A DNA stretch of 64,000 nucleotides from Winogradskyella vidalii (GCF_013403955.1 NZ_JABFDG010000005.1:124001-188000); one strand, 5' to 3'. Shown: positions 1 through 9,350, counted from the stretch's first letter. Translations and numbers: made by a program. The notes: generated by a model from the sequence alone, not told the origin.

Positions 1-779
1 TTGATGGCTAATGCAGGAGAGAACACATAATTTGCAGTAGCTTCTGCAGTAGCAGGTGTTACCGCTTCAGTAAAGATAACTTCTAAAGTCGTTTGATTTA
101 TTGAATTAACATTAGCAACACTTGGAGGGTTAGTATCTGTTGTTGAGATTACAAATGGAGTTGTATCAAAAGGCAAACTCGCATCATCTTCAAAATTGTA
201 GTTATTCACTGTATTTAAAGCGACAATATAACCGTTAGCAGTAAAACCAGTTCTAGGACCATTATAAGTTGCTAAAGATGTACCGTTGGCATAAGTGATT
301 GCTGTAGAGCCTTCAGTTAATCCAGTACCTGCAAGACCAGTTCCAGCGCCATCATCATAAGCAGACGATGAATTTGCAACAGCAGTTATAAAGGTTGTTG
401 GTGTATCTATATCTGTTCCGTGATAAACAAATATGGCTTCAGACGAGGCTGAAATCCCACCAGGCTCACCAACTATAGTGCCATGTGATACGCTTGGTGT
501 TGCGCTAATAGTGTAAAAGGTAATAATTGTTCCTGCGGAAATAACATTAGAACCGGTTTGCCATTCGTAATTGGCTTCACCTGAATTAAATTCTGTTACT
601 TCCCATTCTTTATCGGAAAAATAAATAATAGTATTTGCAGGAATGTCAACAAATGTGACCATGGCAAAATCATCGTCATCATTCGCATGGAAAGCTGTAA
701 ATGCCATGTCGCCAGTGTTTAATTGAGCACTAGCAAAGCAAGTGAAAAAGATAAAAAATAATTGTAAAATGTGTTTCAT
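1..779 (-). CDS. Secreted lamin-tail-like / Ig-like protein, N-terminal part (runs off the left edge)
   Basis: The reading frame begins with ATG at 777-779 and stays open for 259 codons to the window edge, so the C-terminus is missing. The first 19 or so residues form a clear signal peptide (MKH, hydrophobic core, then ASAQ). The next part contains phrases such as AFTAFHANDDDDFAMVTFVD and YFSDKEWE, typical of secreted Bacteroidota proteins that carry an N-terminal domain ahead of Ig-like modules. Near the edge, TDTNPPSVANV followed by LEVIFTEAV looks like the start of an SbsA-type Ig-like domain. Large proteins of this kind usually end in a type IX secretion sorting domain, but that part is outside the window. 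The specific function is unknown. The exported nature is well supported; the domain names are by resemblance. Confidence 0.75.
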   Translation of the reverse strand, partial: MKHILQLFFIFFTCFASAQLNTGDMAFTAFHANDDDDFAMVTFVDIPANTIIYFSDKEWEVTEFNSGEANYEWQTGSNVISAGTIITFYTISATPSVSHGTIVGEPGGISASSEAIFVYHGTDIDTPTTFITAVANSSSAYDDGAGTGLAGTGLTEGSTAITYANGTSLATYNGPRTGFTANGYIVALNTVNNYNFEDDASLPFDTTPFVISTTDTNPPSVANVNSINQTTLEVIFTEAVTPATAEATANYVFSPALAI

Positions 780-933
780 AATTTTTGGTTGATTTTAGTT
801 TTTGTAAAGCTATCAACCATAGGTGTCTTTATTACAGACTGAGTATTATGAAAGCGTGAAGAATTTCTTAATAACGTTAACCTGAAGTTTTCTTAATGTT
901 GCGTATATATTACGACTTAACAATTTGTTAAAG

Positions 934-958
934 TGACATCATGTCATATTTTTTGTCA
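934..958. promoter_or_regulatory. TGACA/TGTCA palindrome plus extra TGTCA half-site upstream of dnaK
   Basis: TGACATCATGTCA (934-946) is a 6-bp perfect inverted repeat with a single central base. A further TGTCAT follows at 954-959, 12 bp after the first TGTCA. It lies about 90-115 bp before the dnaK start. It is not the CIRCE element bound by HrcA. I infer a regulator site from symmetry and position only. Confidence 0.4.
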
Positions 959-1010
959 TGGCATAATCATTGACTTATACAAACCGAGTATAAAAATAAT
1001 AATAGTATAA

Positions 1011-1028
1011 TTTCCGTGTAGACGGAAA
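1011..1028 (+). promoter_or_regulatory. Hairpin in the presumed dnaK 5' leader
   Basis: TTTCCG and CGGAAA form a perfect 6-bp stem around a 6-base loop, ending 20 bases before the dnaK ATG. It has no T-run, so it is not a terminator. A structured leader could affect translation or mRNA stability; that is inference. Confidence 0.35.
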
Positions 1029-1048
1029 ACGAATAACAAATAAAAATT

Positions 1049-2968
1049 ATGAGTAAGATTATTGGAATTGATTTAGGTACAACCAACTCTTGTGTTTCTG
1101 TAATGGAAGGTAATGAGCCGGTTGTAATCCCAAACGCTGAAGGTAAAAGAACAACACCTTCGGTTATCGCTTTCGTAGAAGGTGGTGAAATTAAAGTTGG
1201 AGATCCAGCAAAAAGACAAGCAGTAACTAACCCAACAAAAACAGTTTATTCAATTAAGCGTTTTATGGGTAATAAGTATTCTGAGTCTAAAAAAGAAGCA
1301 GAACGCGTACCATATAAAGTGGTAAAAGGTGATAATGATACGCCACGTGTTGATGTTGATGGTCGTTTATATACGCCTCAAGAATTATCAGCTATGATTC
1401 TTCAAAAAATGAAGAAAACGGCTGAAGATTATTTAGGACAAGATGTGTCTGAAGCTGTAATTACAGTACCAGCATATTTTAATGATGCACAACGTCAGGC
1501 TACAAAAGAAGCTGGTGAGATTGCAGGACTTAAAGTTCGTAGAATTATTAACGAACCTACAGCTGCAGCATTAGCTTACGGTATGGACAAAAAAGGTACA
1601 GATCAAAAAATCGTAGTATTTGATTTTGGTGGCGGTACACATGATGTTTCTATCCTAGAGTTAGGTGACGGTGTTTTTGAAGTATTATCTACAGATGGTG
1701 ATACACACTTAGGTGGTGATGATGTTGATGAAAGAATCATCGATTGGTTAGCTGAAGAGTTTATCAAGGATGAAGATATGGATTTACGTAAAGACCCAAT
1801 GGCTTTACAACGTTTAAAAGAAGCTGCTGAAAAAGCAAAAATTGAGTTATCATCTTCTGCACAAACAGAAATTAACTTACCATACGTTACAGCAACAGCT
1901 AGTGGACCAAAACACTTGGTACGTACATTAACACGTTCTAAATTTGAGCAGTTAATTGACGATTTAATCAAGCGTACTATTGAGCCATGTGAATCGGCAT
2001 TAAAAGCAGCAGGTTTATCAAAGTCAGATATTGATGAAATTATCTTAGTAGGTGGTTCTACACGTATTCCAGCAGTAGTAACAGCAGTAGAGAAATTCTT
2101 CGGAAAAGCACCAAGTAAAGGTGTAAACCCTGATGAAGTTGTATCTTTAGGTGCAGGAATCCAAGGTGGTGTATTAACAGGTGATGTAAAAGACGTTCTT
2201 TTATTAGACGTAACGCCATTATCTCTTGGTATTGAAACTATGGGTAATGTAATGACGAAGTTAATTGAGTCTAATACTACGATTCCTACTAAGAAATCGC
2301 AAGTATTCTCAACAGCTGCAGACAATCAGCCATCAGTAGAGATTCACGTATTACAAGGTGAGCGTCCAATGGCAGCAGATAACAAAACAATTGGTCGTTT
2401 CCACTTAGATGGAATTCCACCAGCAAGACGAGGAACGCCTCAGATTGAAGTAACGTTTGATATTGATGCCAATGGTATTATTAAAGTATCTGCTACAGAT
2501 AAAGCCACTAACAAGTCTCAAGATATCCGTATTGAAGCCTCATCTGGATTAACAGAAGAAGAAATCCAAAAGATGAAAGCTGAAGCTGAAGCAAATGCCG
2601 AATCTGATGCAAAAGCAAAAGAAACAGCTGATAAATTGAATGAAGCAGATGCTATGATTTTCCAAACGGAGAGTCAACTGAAAGAATTTGGTGATAAATT
2701 ATCTGATGATAAAAAAGCGCCAATAGAGTCAGCACTTGAAGAATTGAAAAAAGCATACGAAACAAAAGATATCGCAGTTATTACACCAGCTTTAGAGAAA
2801 ATCAACGAAGCATGGAAAGTAGCAAGCGAAGAAATGTACAAAGCTCAGGCAGAAGCTCAAGGTGGTGCTCCAGAGGGTGGACCAACAGATGCAGGTGCAG
2901 GTGCTAAAGGACAAGCTGCTGATGAAGGTAGTGATGTTGAAGATGTAGACTTCGAAGAAGTTAAGTAA
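1049..2968 (+). CDS. dnaK: Chaperone protein DnaK (Hsp70)
   Basis: Cytoplasmic ATP-dependent chaperone that binds exposed hydrophobic peptide segments, working with DnaJ and GrpE. The 639 residues are the normal full length. The ATPase domain opens with [12 protein letters not shown] (about residues 5-16) and carries the phosphate-2 loop FGGGTHDVS (about 194-202) and the adenosine motif LVGGSTRIP. The substrate-binding domain follows the conserved linker [13 protein letters not shown] (about 385-397), and a helical lid leads to the acidic tail ending in EEVK. No dnaJ or grpE gene is adjacent. A palindrome and a leader hairpin lie upstream, and a run of 68-bp repeats starts two bases after the stop codon. 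Identification is certain. Confidence 0.98.
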   Translation: MSKIIGIDLGTTNSCVSVMEGNEPVVIPNAEGKRTTPSVIAFVEGGEIKVGDPAKRQAVTNPTKTVYSIKRFMGNKYSESKKEAERVPYKVVKGDNDTPRVDVDGRLYTPQELSAMILQKMKKTAEDYLGQDVSEAVITVPAYFNDAQRQATKEAGEIAGLKVRRIINEPTAAALAYGMDKKGTDQKIVVFDFGGGTHDVSILELGDGVFEVLSTDGDTHLGGDDVDERIIDWLAEEFIKDEDMDLRKDPMALQRLKEAAEKAKIELSSSAQTEINLPYVTATASGPKHLVRTLTRSKFEQLIDDLIKRTIEPCESALKAAGLSKSDIDEIILVGGSTRIPAVVTAVEKFFGKAPSKGVNPDEVVSLGAGIQGGVLTGDVKDVLLLDVTPLSLGIETMGNVMTKLIESNTTIPTKKSQVFSTAADNQPSVEIHVLQGERPMAADNKTIGRFHLDGIPPARRGTPQIEVTFDIDANGIIKVSATDKATNKSQDIRIEASSGLTEEEIQKMKAEAEANAESDAKAKETADKLNEADAMIFQTESQLKEFGDKLSDDKKAPIESALEELKKAYETKDIAVITPALEKINEAWKVASEEMYKAQAEAQGGAPEGGPTDAGAGAKGQAADEGSDVEDVDFEEVK

Positions 2969-2969
2969 G

Positions 2970-3173
2970 CAGAGAACCAACTTTAGCTTTTTTGCGAAAG
3001 TTGAGTGAATCGCTTATACCAACGCAGGTGGGCATCTCAGAGAACCAACTTTAGCTTTTTTGCGAAAGTTGAGTGAATCGCTTATGCCAACGCAGTTGGG
3101 CATCTCAGAGAACCAACTTTAGCTTTTTCGCTAAAGTTGAGTGAATCGCTTAGCCGACGTAAGTTGGCCGTAT
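2970..3173. repeat. Three tandem 68-bp copies of a hairpin-forming (REP-like) repeat
   Basis: Copies begin at 2970, 3038 and 3106, exactly 68 bp apart, each opening with CAGAGAACCAACTTTAGC. Copies 1 and 2 differ at only two positions; copy 3 diverges towards its end. Each contains CAACTTT...AAAGTTG. In copy 3 this is a perfect 10-bp stem (CAACTTTAGC / GCTAAAGTTG) around six bases. A second weaker dyad (CCAAC...GTTGG) lies in each right half. The array starts right after the dnaK stop, so it would be in the dnaK mRNA 3' end. Confidence 0.9.
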
Positions 3174-3228
3174 TTCAATAAAAATTTGAAGTCAAAGCAT
3201 GATAATGTGAAAGACTTTATAAATAATT

Positions 3229-3264
3229 AAAAAACGCAACCTAAATTTAGGTTGCGTTTTTTGT
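3229..3264 (+). terminator. Rho-independent terminator after dnaK and its repeats
   Basis: AACGCAACCTAAA and its complement TTTAGGTTGCGTT form a 13-bp stem with A-rich left and T-rich right flanks. It ends the dnaK transcript. The rest of the gap up to 3546 is AT-rich and shows no other gene or repeat. Confidence 0.85.
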
Positions 3265-3546
3265 TTTATAAGTAATTCTAATGGAATATTGATAATTTGA
3301 GCCAAACACAAAATTGTAAAAGACTAAGGCGTAAAATTGAAATTTGTATGCAATTTAATTAAATTGTTAAGGTATTCACTTTTTTTTGTATTTTAACATT
3401 CTGTTAAAAAATATTTGTTCCTAAATCGTTATAAATTTTTCTTTATTTTAAGAAAATATTCTTTCTGGCGCGTAGTTGATTAAAACTTGTTGGCCATACG
3501 GATACCTATTACCGAGATTGGGAAACAAATATTGTAAGTTTCTTAA

Positions 3547-5718
3547 ATGAGGATATTAAAAAAATCACTGTATCGTAGGTATTTATTATTTTTAAGTACC
3601 TTTCTTATAATAATATTAGCTATGCTGTTTATTGTTCAGTATAGTATAAATTCACAAATTTCTGATGCTTATCTAATTAATGTTTCTGGTAGGCAACGTA
3701 TGTTGAGCCAAAACATTTCAAAACTAGCCTACAAAATAAACTATGGTAATTCTAAACAAAAAGATATTCTAATTTTAGATTCGTTACTTACTGAATGGGA
3801 GTTGCGTCATGATTATTTATTAGATATTAATACAGATAATTGGAAAAATGAAACCTTAGATTCCCTATTAACGGTTAATGAACAATATCAAAAACAAATA
3901 TTAAGGTCAGGAAAGAATATAGTTGTAAATAATGACAAAGAAAATTTACAAAATGATTTTAATCTTATTTCAACATTAGAAGAACCTTATTTACACAATA
4001 CAGATGTTTTGGTTTTAGAATATCAAAACACAACTCAAGAACGCCTTAGTGCGTTGAAATTTAAAATATACCTCTTTGTTTCGATTGCTTTTATGATAGT
4101 GATGTGTGAATTTTTGTTCGTCATGTTACCTAGCCTTAAACAATTATTTAAAAAAAATAGGTTATTAATAAATACCAATAAAGAATTAACCGCATCTAAA
4201 TCGGAATTAACTCATAAAATTGAAGAGTTAAATAAACTTAAAGCAGAATTAGAATCGCGAGAAATTTTTAATAAAGCTTTTATAGAGCAATTGCCATCTC
4301 CCATTGCTATGCTTGATAATAACCTGAATTACATCACTGTTTCAAAAGAATGGAAAAAGGTATTTAAATTAGAAGAAGGCGAGGTTATAGGAAATTATCA
4401 TTATGATGTCTTTCCAGAAATAGGTGAAGATTGGAAAGCTATTAATCAGAGATGCTTAGAGGGAGAAAGACACCGTTGTGATGAAGCCCTATTTAAGAGA
4501 AAAGATGGGTCGATTCAGTGGATATATTGGGATACAAGCCCTTGGTATAATGTTGATGGTACTATTGGAGGAATTATTATAAGCTCGGGTGACATTTCAC
4601 ATATTAAGAAAAAAGAGTCTGAAAAAAAACGTTTAGAAAATATTCTGTCTAAAACAAATGAAGTAGCGAGAATAGGCGCTTGGGAAGTAGATTTAAGAAC
4701 CAACGAATCCTATTTAAGTGATGTTGTAAAAGACATCCATGCGATACCAAAAGATTTTGACATTAGTTTAGAGAAAGGCATTTCGTATTATAAGGAGGGA
4801 AAAAGTAGAGATAGTATTCTTGCAGCAACAGAAAAGGCTGTAAAAGAAGGTATGCCTTATGATTTAGAGTTAGAAATAATTAATTATCACAATGAGTCTG
4901 TTTGGGTCCGATCTATAGGTCAAGTTGAAATGGAAAATGAAAAACCAATCATTTTATATGGCCTTCTTCAAGATATTACCTATCATAAAGTATCGGAGCA
5001 AAATATATTAAAAGCTAAATCTAGTTTAGAAATGTTAACCCAAAATTTAATTGAACGCAATAAACAGTTAGCAGATTTTGCACAAATTACCTCTCATAAT
5101 TTACGCGCACCAGTTAGTAACTTAAATTCTCTTCTAGGTTTTTTTAACGAAGCAGAAAGCATGAAGGAAAAAGAGCTGTTAATGGCTAAGTTTGAGGTGG
5201 TAATAGATCATTTAACGCTTACATTAAATACGTTGGTTAACGCTTTAAGAATAACAAATAATCATGCTGTAGAAAAAGTAAGTTTGAATTTTGATGATGT
5301 TCTACAAAGAACGAAAGCAGTTTTAAGTGGAGAGATTTTAAAATCTAAAGCGATAATTAAATCTGATTTTAGTTCGGTATCAAAAATTAATTACAATAAA
5401 ATTTATTTAGAAAGTATTTTCCTTAACTTAGTATCAAATGCCATCAAGTATTGTTCAAAAGAAAGACATCCTGAGATAATAATTAAAACAGAGCTTGAAG
5501 ATGGTAAAATTAAGTTGACTGTCTCCGATAATGGGTTGGGTATTAATTTACAAAGACATGGCAATAAAATTTTTGGACTAAATAAAGTATTTCATAGACA
5601 CCCAGAAGCTAAAGGTGTTGGCTTATTTTTATGCAAAACTCAAGTAGAGGCTTTAGGAGGCTCTATAACTGTAACTAGTAAAATAAATGTTGGGACTACT
5701 TTTAAAATAAATTTTTAA
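3547..5718 (+). CDS. Membrane sensor histidine kinase with PilJ-type sensor and PAS domains
   Basis: Two-component sensor of 723 residues. A transmembrane helix (about residues 10-32) is followed by an extracytoplasmic region opening with SGRQRMLSQNISK, the signature of the PilJ/type IV pili methyl-accepting sensor domain seen in NarX-like sensors. A second helix lies at about 173-195, then a coiled coil (about 205-245). Two PAS domains follow (about 245-355 and 365-480), the first having WKKVFKLEEGEVIG and an IIISSGDIS end. The phosphoacceptor is H517 in SHNLRAPVSN. The ATPase domain has NLVSNAIKY (N box) and DNGLGI (G1 box). The receiver-only gene begins two bases after the stop, so they are one operon and surely partners. 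The ligand is not evident; NarX-type sensors bind nitrate, but the key residues cannot be judged here. Confidence 0.88.
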   Translation: MRILKKSLYRRYLLFLSTFLIIILAMLFIVQYSINSQISDAYLINVSGRQRMLSQNISKLAYKINYGNSKQKDILILDSLLTEWELRHDYLLDINTDNWKNETLDSLLTVNEQYQKQILRSGKNIVVNNDKENLQNDFNLISTLEEPYLHNTDVLVLEYQNTTQERLSALKFKIYLFVSIAFMIVMCEFLFVMLPSLKQLFKKNRLLINTNKELTASKSELTHKIEELNKLKAELESREIFNKAFIEQLPSPIAMLDNNLNYITVSKEWKKVFKLEEGEVIGNYHYDVFPEIGEDWKAINQRCLEGERHRCDEALFKRKDGSIQWIYWDTSPWYNVDGTIGGIIISSGDISHIKKKESEKKRLENILSKTNEVARIGAWEVDLRTNESYLSDVVKDIHAIPKDFDISLEKGISYYKEGKSRDSILAATEKAVKEGMPYDLELEIINYHNESVWVRSIGQVEMENEKPIILYGLLQDITYHKVSEQNILKAKSSLEMLTQNLIERNKQLADFAQITSHNLRAPVSNLNSLLGFFNEAESMKEKELLMAKFEVVIDHLTLTLNTLVNALRITNNHAVEKVSLNFDDVLQRTKAVLSGEILKSKAIIKSDFSSVSKINYNKIYLESIFLNLVSNAIKYCSKERHPEIIIKTELEDGKIKLTVSDNGLGINLQRHGNKIFGLNKVFHRHPEAKGVGLFLCKTQVEALGGSITVTSKINVGTTFKINF

Positions 5719-5719
5719 T

Positions 5720-6139
5720 ATGAAAAACCATTATAATATTTGTGTTGTAGATGACGATGATATCTATCAATTTACCATAAGTAAAACCTTACAATCTTTA
5801 AAGTTAACGAAGAAAATAATGTTTTTTTCAGATGGTGAAGAAGCGATAAGTTTTTTGATAGAAAATCTATACTGTGAAGATCAATTACCAGATATTATTT
5901 TCTTAGATATCAATATGCCTATAATGGATGGCTTTCAGTTTATGGAAGAGTACGTTCAATTAAAACCTAAGTTAGATAAAAAAATCATTATTTATATGGT
6001 GTCATCTTCTATAGATCCCGTCGATATTGCTAAAGCAAAAAGTATTAGTGATATTTCTGATTATATCATAAAACCAATTCAAAAAGGAGAATTAAAGGCG
6101 ATTATGGAACAAATTGAAGAGCGTGATGAACTAGCTTAA
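5720..6139 (+). CDS. Single-domain response regulator (CheY-like)
   Basis: 139 residues, a receiver domain only. The acidic pocket is DDDD at residues 11-14, the phosphoacceptor is D63 in FLDINMP, and the conserved lysine is in YIIKPI near residue 121. There is no DNA-binding or enzymatic output domain, so it must act by protein contact or by passing phosphate on. It is translationally adjacent to the histidine kinase upstream and followed directly by a terminator, which closes a two-gene operon. Such receiver-only proteins of the Rcp1 type are common after PAS-containing kinases in Bacteroidota. Confidence 0.9.
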   Translation: MKNHYNICVVDDDDIYQFTISKTLQSLKLTKKIMFFSDGEEAISFLIENLYCEDQLPDIIFLDINMPIMDGFQFMEEYVQLKPKLDKKIIIYMVSSSIDPVDIAKAKSISDISDYIIKPIQKGELKAIMEQIEERDELA

Positions 6140-6163
6140 CCTTTATTTGTAATATTATTTAGT

Positions 6164-6207
6164 AAAAACGCAATTTCCCGATAGCTATCGAGAAATTGCG
6201 TTTTTTA
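6164..6207 (+). terminator. Terminator after the kinase/receiver operon
   Basis: AAAAACGCAATTTC pairs with GAAATTGCGTTTTT, and the loop region itself contains GATAGCTATC. The right arm continues into a T-run, giving a strong intrinsic terminator. Confidence 0.88.
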
Positions 6208-6326
6208 CTTTTATTTTATTTTTTTTGCGCATCCAACCCTTTTTGTTTTAAAAGCGTTTTTACTAATAGAAGCGAAAACTTAGCAACGTTTCAATTAGAA
6301 AAAATAACCTTTTAAAAACAAGAATC

Positions 6327-6842
6327 ATGAGAAAAGTAAACTACATTTTAATTTTAGTCTTAATTTTAAGTGTCAATTTAGTTGCAGCACAAGACGAAGA
6401 AACCAATAGATCTAAGTTTTCCATTGGGTTTACATTAAGCGAACAGTTGGTTGGTAAAGATTCAGGAGAGAATATCGAAGGTACTTTAGGGTATGCTATA
6501 AATTCTAATATGAGCTTATATTTATCAGCCGCGAATGCTACCATGAGAAGTGATGCATTAGATACCAATTATAAATTAGATAAATATGCAATTCAAGTGG
6601 CCTATGATTTTTTAAAATCTGAAAATACGAAACTCGAATCTCTATTTGGATTCTCATATCTTAATTTTGAGGAAAACATTCTTGAAGAAGATAACAATGG
6701 TTTAGGGATAGATTTAGGAATTCAAACCACCTTTAATTTAAGTGGACAACTTAATTATGGATTACGAATAGTGTCTACGTACAGCAGTTTTTCGCCAGGT
6801 GGAATTTTAAATGCGGGCATCAATTTTACTTACAGAATATAA
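6327..6842 (+). CDS. Small outer-membrane beta-barrel protein
   Basis: 171 residues with a signal peptide ending at about residue 21 (NLVAAQ|DEET). The mature part is built of alternating-residue strands rich in aromatic and glycine residues (SIGFTLSEQ, SLYLSAANAT, YGLRIVST) and ends with FTYRI, an aromatic-containing final strand typical of outer-membrane barrels. The length suits an eight-stranded OmpA/OmpX-like barrel. It sits alone between a terminator and the sigma-factor gene, 57 bp ahead of the latter's chosen start, so it may be co-transcribed with it. Specific role unknown. Confidence 0.65.
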   Translation: MRKVNYILILVLILSVNLVAAQDEETNRSKFSIGFTLSEQLVGKDSGENIEGTLGYAINSNMSLYLSAANATMRSDALDTNYKLDKYAIQVAYDFLKSENTKLESLFGFSYLNFEENILEEDNNGLGIDLGIQTTFNLSGQLNYGLRIVSTYSSFSPGGILNAGINFTYRI

Positions 6843-6899
6843 AATCACTTTAAAAAGTAGTCGTTGGTAGCCAACTTACTAAATTACAACTATAAAACC

Positions 6900-7466
6900 A
6901 TGTCAAAACTAGTATCAATAAACCAAAACGTGAGTGATTTGGTTGGATTAGCACAAGCATCCAATCAAAAAGCGCAGCTGGCACTTTACGATACGTTTTC
7001 GGCAAAGATGCTTGGTGTGTGTAGACAATATATTAAAGATTTACAATTTGCTGAAGATGTAATGATCACAGCGTTTCATAAAGCCTTTCAAAATATTCAT
7101 AAATACGAACCTTATGGTAGTTTTGAAGGTTGGTTACGGCGTATTACGGTCCGCGAATGTATTTCGTATTTACGTATTCAGAAAAATAAATTTAATGTGG
7201 TAGAAATAGGCGATTACTATTTTTCACAGGCAGCGACCACATCTGATTATTCTACCTCAGAACTCATACAAAATGCCATAGATCAACTTCCGGTGGGGTG
7301 TAAGACCATATTTAATCTTTATGTGATTGAAGGTTATAAGCATCGTGAAATAGCAGACTTACTAAATGTTAGTATTGGGACATCAAAATCACAATTAGCA
7401 CATGCCAAAACATTGTTAAAAAATAGGCTTTCACAATTAAATTTAAAAGACAATGGAACCAGATAA
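6900..7466 (+). CDS. ECF-type RNA polymerase sigma factor
   Basis: Sigma-70 family protein of 188 residues. I start at the ATG at 6900; a TTG at 6864 would add 12 residues with no resemblance to the family. Region 2 covers roughly residues 20-90 (FAEDVMITAFHKAFQNI, then FEGWLRRITVRECISYLR). Region 4 covers about 125-175 (LPVGCKTIFNLYVIEGYKHREIADLL, a helix-turn-helix ending in TSKSQLAHAKTLL). This would direct core RNA polymerase to a small gene set. Its end overlaps the next gene by 14 bp, which implies coupled translation with the membrane protein that follows, the usual arrangement of a sigma factor and its controller. Confidence 0.88.
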   Translation: MSKLVSINQNVSDLVGLAQASNQKAQLALYDTFSAKMLGVCRQYIKDLQFAEDVMITAFHKAFQNIHKYEPYGSFEGWLRRITVRECISYLRIQKNKFNVVEIGDYYFSQAATTSDYSTSELIQNAIDQLPVGCKTIFNLYVIEGYKHREIADLLNVSIGTSKSQLAHAKTLLKNRLSQLNLKDNGTR

Positions 7467-8241
7467 TATAGAAAAAATAATTCAGGATAACTTTAAAGAA
7501 CGCGAAATAGCACCTTCTTCGGAAGCCAGGGAGCGCTTAATTGTGGCCTTGAATACAAAACCTAAAAAGAAGCGAAAAATGTGGTTACATTATGCTGTCG
7601 CTGCGTCTGTATTATTAGGATTGTTTTTTGTGGGTAGCCAATTTGTACTAAAAACGGAAAATAACGAACAGCCCTTACAAATAGGTTATGATAATGATAC
7701 TTCAGAAGAAACAGATGAGGTGAAGCATAATGTAACACCCGAACCTAAAGTAATTAAAGAGGTTTTAGTTTTTGAAACAGAAGAAGATTCTCGGAGTCCT
7801 TTACAATCTAAGAAAGAGGAACAGCACCCCACATTAAATTCTAATGTTACGCCTTCTAAACAACAATTAGCAGAAACATCTAATCGTATTCAAGCGAAAA
7901 AAGAATCACTTCCAGTTGAAGAATTTATTGATAAAAGCGCTACGGATGAGCAGATGATTACAGACAATAAAGAACAACTAGCAAATGCTAATACGTTAAA
8001 TCAGACGCCCTATATCACCGTAGAAGAACTTTTACAGATAGCAACAACAAAGCGTCCTGTAGAGCAGCAAAAAAATAAAATAGCGCAACCAAAAACCTAT
8101 TTAGAATCCGATGCACTTTTAGTAGAAATGGAAAAGGAATTATTTGATGAAAAAAACAAGAGTATTTTTAAGCGAGCATCCAAACAGCTAAAAGGATTTA
8201 AGGAAGCTGTTGCGAATAGAAATTACAAACCTAGTCACTAA
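7453..8241 (+). CDS. Membrane protein in the anti-sigma position
   Basis: 262 residues with one transmembrane helix at about residues 43-63 (WLHYAVAASVLLGLFFVGSQ) preceded by a basic stretch (KPKKKRK), so the N-terminal 40 residues are cytoplasmic. The rest is outside the inner membrane, low in complexity and rich in E, K, Q and T. It overlaps the sigma-factor gene by 14 bp. Topology and position match an anti-sigma factor, but no zinc-binding ZAS motif (HxxxCxxC) is visible, so the role is inferred from context only. The next gene follows 20 bp later. Confidence 0.6.
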   Translation: MEPDNIEKIIQDNFKEREIAPSSEARERLIVALNTKPKKKRKMWLHYAVAASVLLGLFFVGSQFVLKTENNEQPLQIGYDNDTSEETDEVKHNVTPEPKVIKEVLVFETEEDSRSPLQSKKEEQHPTLNSNVTPSKQQLAETSNRIQAKKESLPVEEFIDKSATDEQMITDNKEQLANANTLNQTPYITVEELLQIATTKRPVEQQKNKIAQPKTYLESDALLVEMEKELFDEKNKSIFKRASKQLKGFKEAVANRNYKPSH

Positions 8242-8261
8242 TTATTAATCACTAGTTTATT

Positions 8262-9326
8262 ATGAAACATTACATCTTAATTGTCGTCCTGCTATGCTGT
8301 ACAACATATACAATGGGACAGACCAACACTTTTGAAGCTCAGGCAGCACTTATCGCTTCCAGAATTGATTCTATTACTAGGGTTGAAAAGAGCACCTTAA
8401 AAAAAGCACTTCAGAAGCTTGATGAACAGGTAGAAAATAAGGAAATGACTTTTGAGGCTGCAGAGGTTGAAAAAAAGGAATTGGCAGTCTACCACGCCAA
8501 AAGAATTAATGAAGCCGTTTTTAGAGAAGAACAAAAATTACAAGCTTTAATAAAGGATAAAGTTAGTGGTAAATTAGAATGGAATGATGAAGAAAACGAA
8601 CGAACTAAGCCATTTATAACCGTTTTTGAAGAAGAGAATTTCTATAAAGATTCTCTCAGTGGTTTAAAGGTTGAAAAACGTTTTACAACACAGTTTGTTA
8701 TAACTTTTGGCGCTAATAAAATTTTAAACGATGATAGTGGCTATTACGGTGAAGGATTTAAATCAAATTTACTAGGTAATAGTGAACTAGGTTTTACGTT
8801 TAAATATAGACTCAAAGAAGAGACAACCTTTTGGAACTTAAAATTTGGACTTTCTATGATGGTTGATGAATTAAGACCAAAAGAAGATAATGATATGTTT
8901 GTAACTGATGGAGACGTAACAACGCTTCAAGATAGTGGATATGATCTTAAACGATCTCGGTTAGATAATATTTCAATGGCGCTTCCTGTACACCTAGAAA
9001 TAGATTTTTCAAAACCACAATACCACAGTAAAACAGAGCAAACTTATTTGCGTTCGCAACGTGGTTTTAGAATGGGTTTAGGCGGTTATTTTGCCGTTAG
9101 AATTTATACCTCTCAATTTTTAAGGTATGATGATGAAAATGGATTAAACACACGGGTAACACAGCAAGATAATTTTAATTTGAACAATATTAATTTTGGA
9201 CCAAGTGCTTATGTTGGCTATCGAGATGTTAGTATTTACGCTAAATATAATGTTAATCCGGTATTTAAAGACAATCCTGATGATATTAATATAATTTCTT
9301 TTGGTCTGCGATTCGATTTTAATTAA
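8262..9326 (+). CDS. Outer-membrane beta-barrel protein with periplasmic coiled coil
   Basis: 354 residues with a signal peptide (cut after about residue 19, YTMGQ|TN). Residues 20-115 are charged and helical, a probable coiled coil. From about residue 140 on the pattern becomes beta-strand with aromatic girdle residues (TTQFVITFGA, LGFTFKYRL, FRMGLGGYFAVRIY, IISFGLRFDFN), ending in a terminal phenylalanine strand. It is the third gene of a sigma-factor operon and is followed by a terminator, so it may be a target or envelope sensor of that sigma factor. No family name can be given safely. Confidence 0.65.
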   Translation: MKHYILIVVLLCCTTYTMGQTNTFEAQAALIASRIDSITRVEKSTLKKALQKLDEQVENKEMTFEAAEVEKKELAVYHAKRINEAVFREEQKLQALIKDKVSGKLEWNDEENERTKPFITVFEEENFYKDSLSGLKVEKRFTTQFVITFGANKILNDDSGYYGEGFKSNLLGNSELGFTFKYRLKEETTFWNLKFGLSMMVDELRPKEDNDMFVTDGDVTTLQDSGYDLKRSRLDNISMALPVHLEIDFSKPQYHSKTEQTYLRSQRGFRMGLGGYFAVRIYTSQFLRYDDENGLNTRVTQQDNFNLNNINFGPSAYVGYRDVSIYAKYNVNPVFKDNPDDINIISFGLRFDFN

Positions 9327-9350
9327 AGCACAAAAAAATACAATAAGAAG

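Noticed and set aside
959..974. Sigma-54-like promoter (TGGCA, then TTGAC) before dnaK
   Set aside because: The -12 GC dinucleotide is missing (TTGAC instead of TTGCA) and the -24 element is partial; a chance likeness in AT-rich DNA is more probable.
1603..2325. 240-residue open frame on the minus strand inside dnaK
   Set aside because: It is fully antisense to an unmistakable gene, has serine-rich low-information content and no family motif; a shadow frame.
6864..6899. TTG start adding 12 residues to the sigma factor
   Set aside because: The ATG at 6900 starts a normal-length ECF protein; the extra residues have no counterpart in the family.
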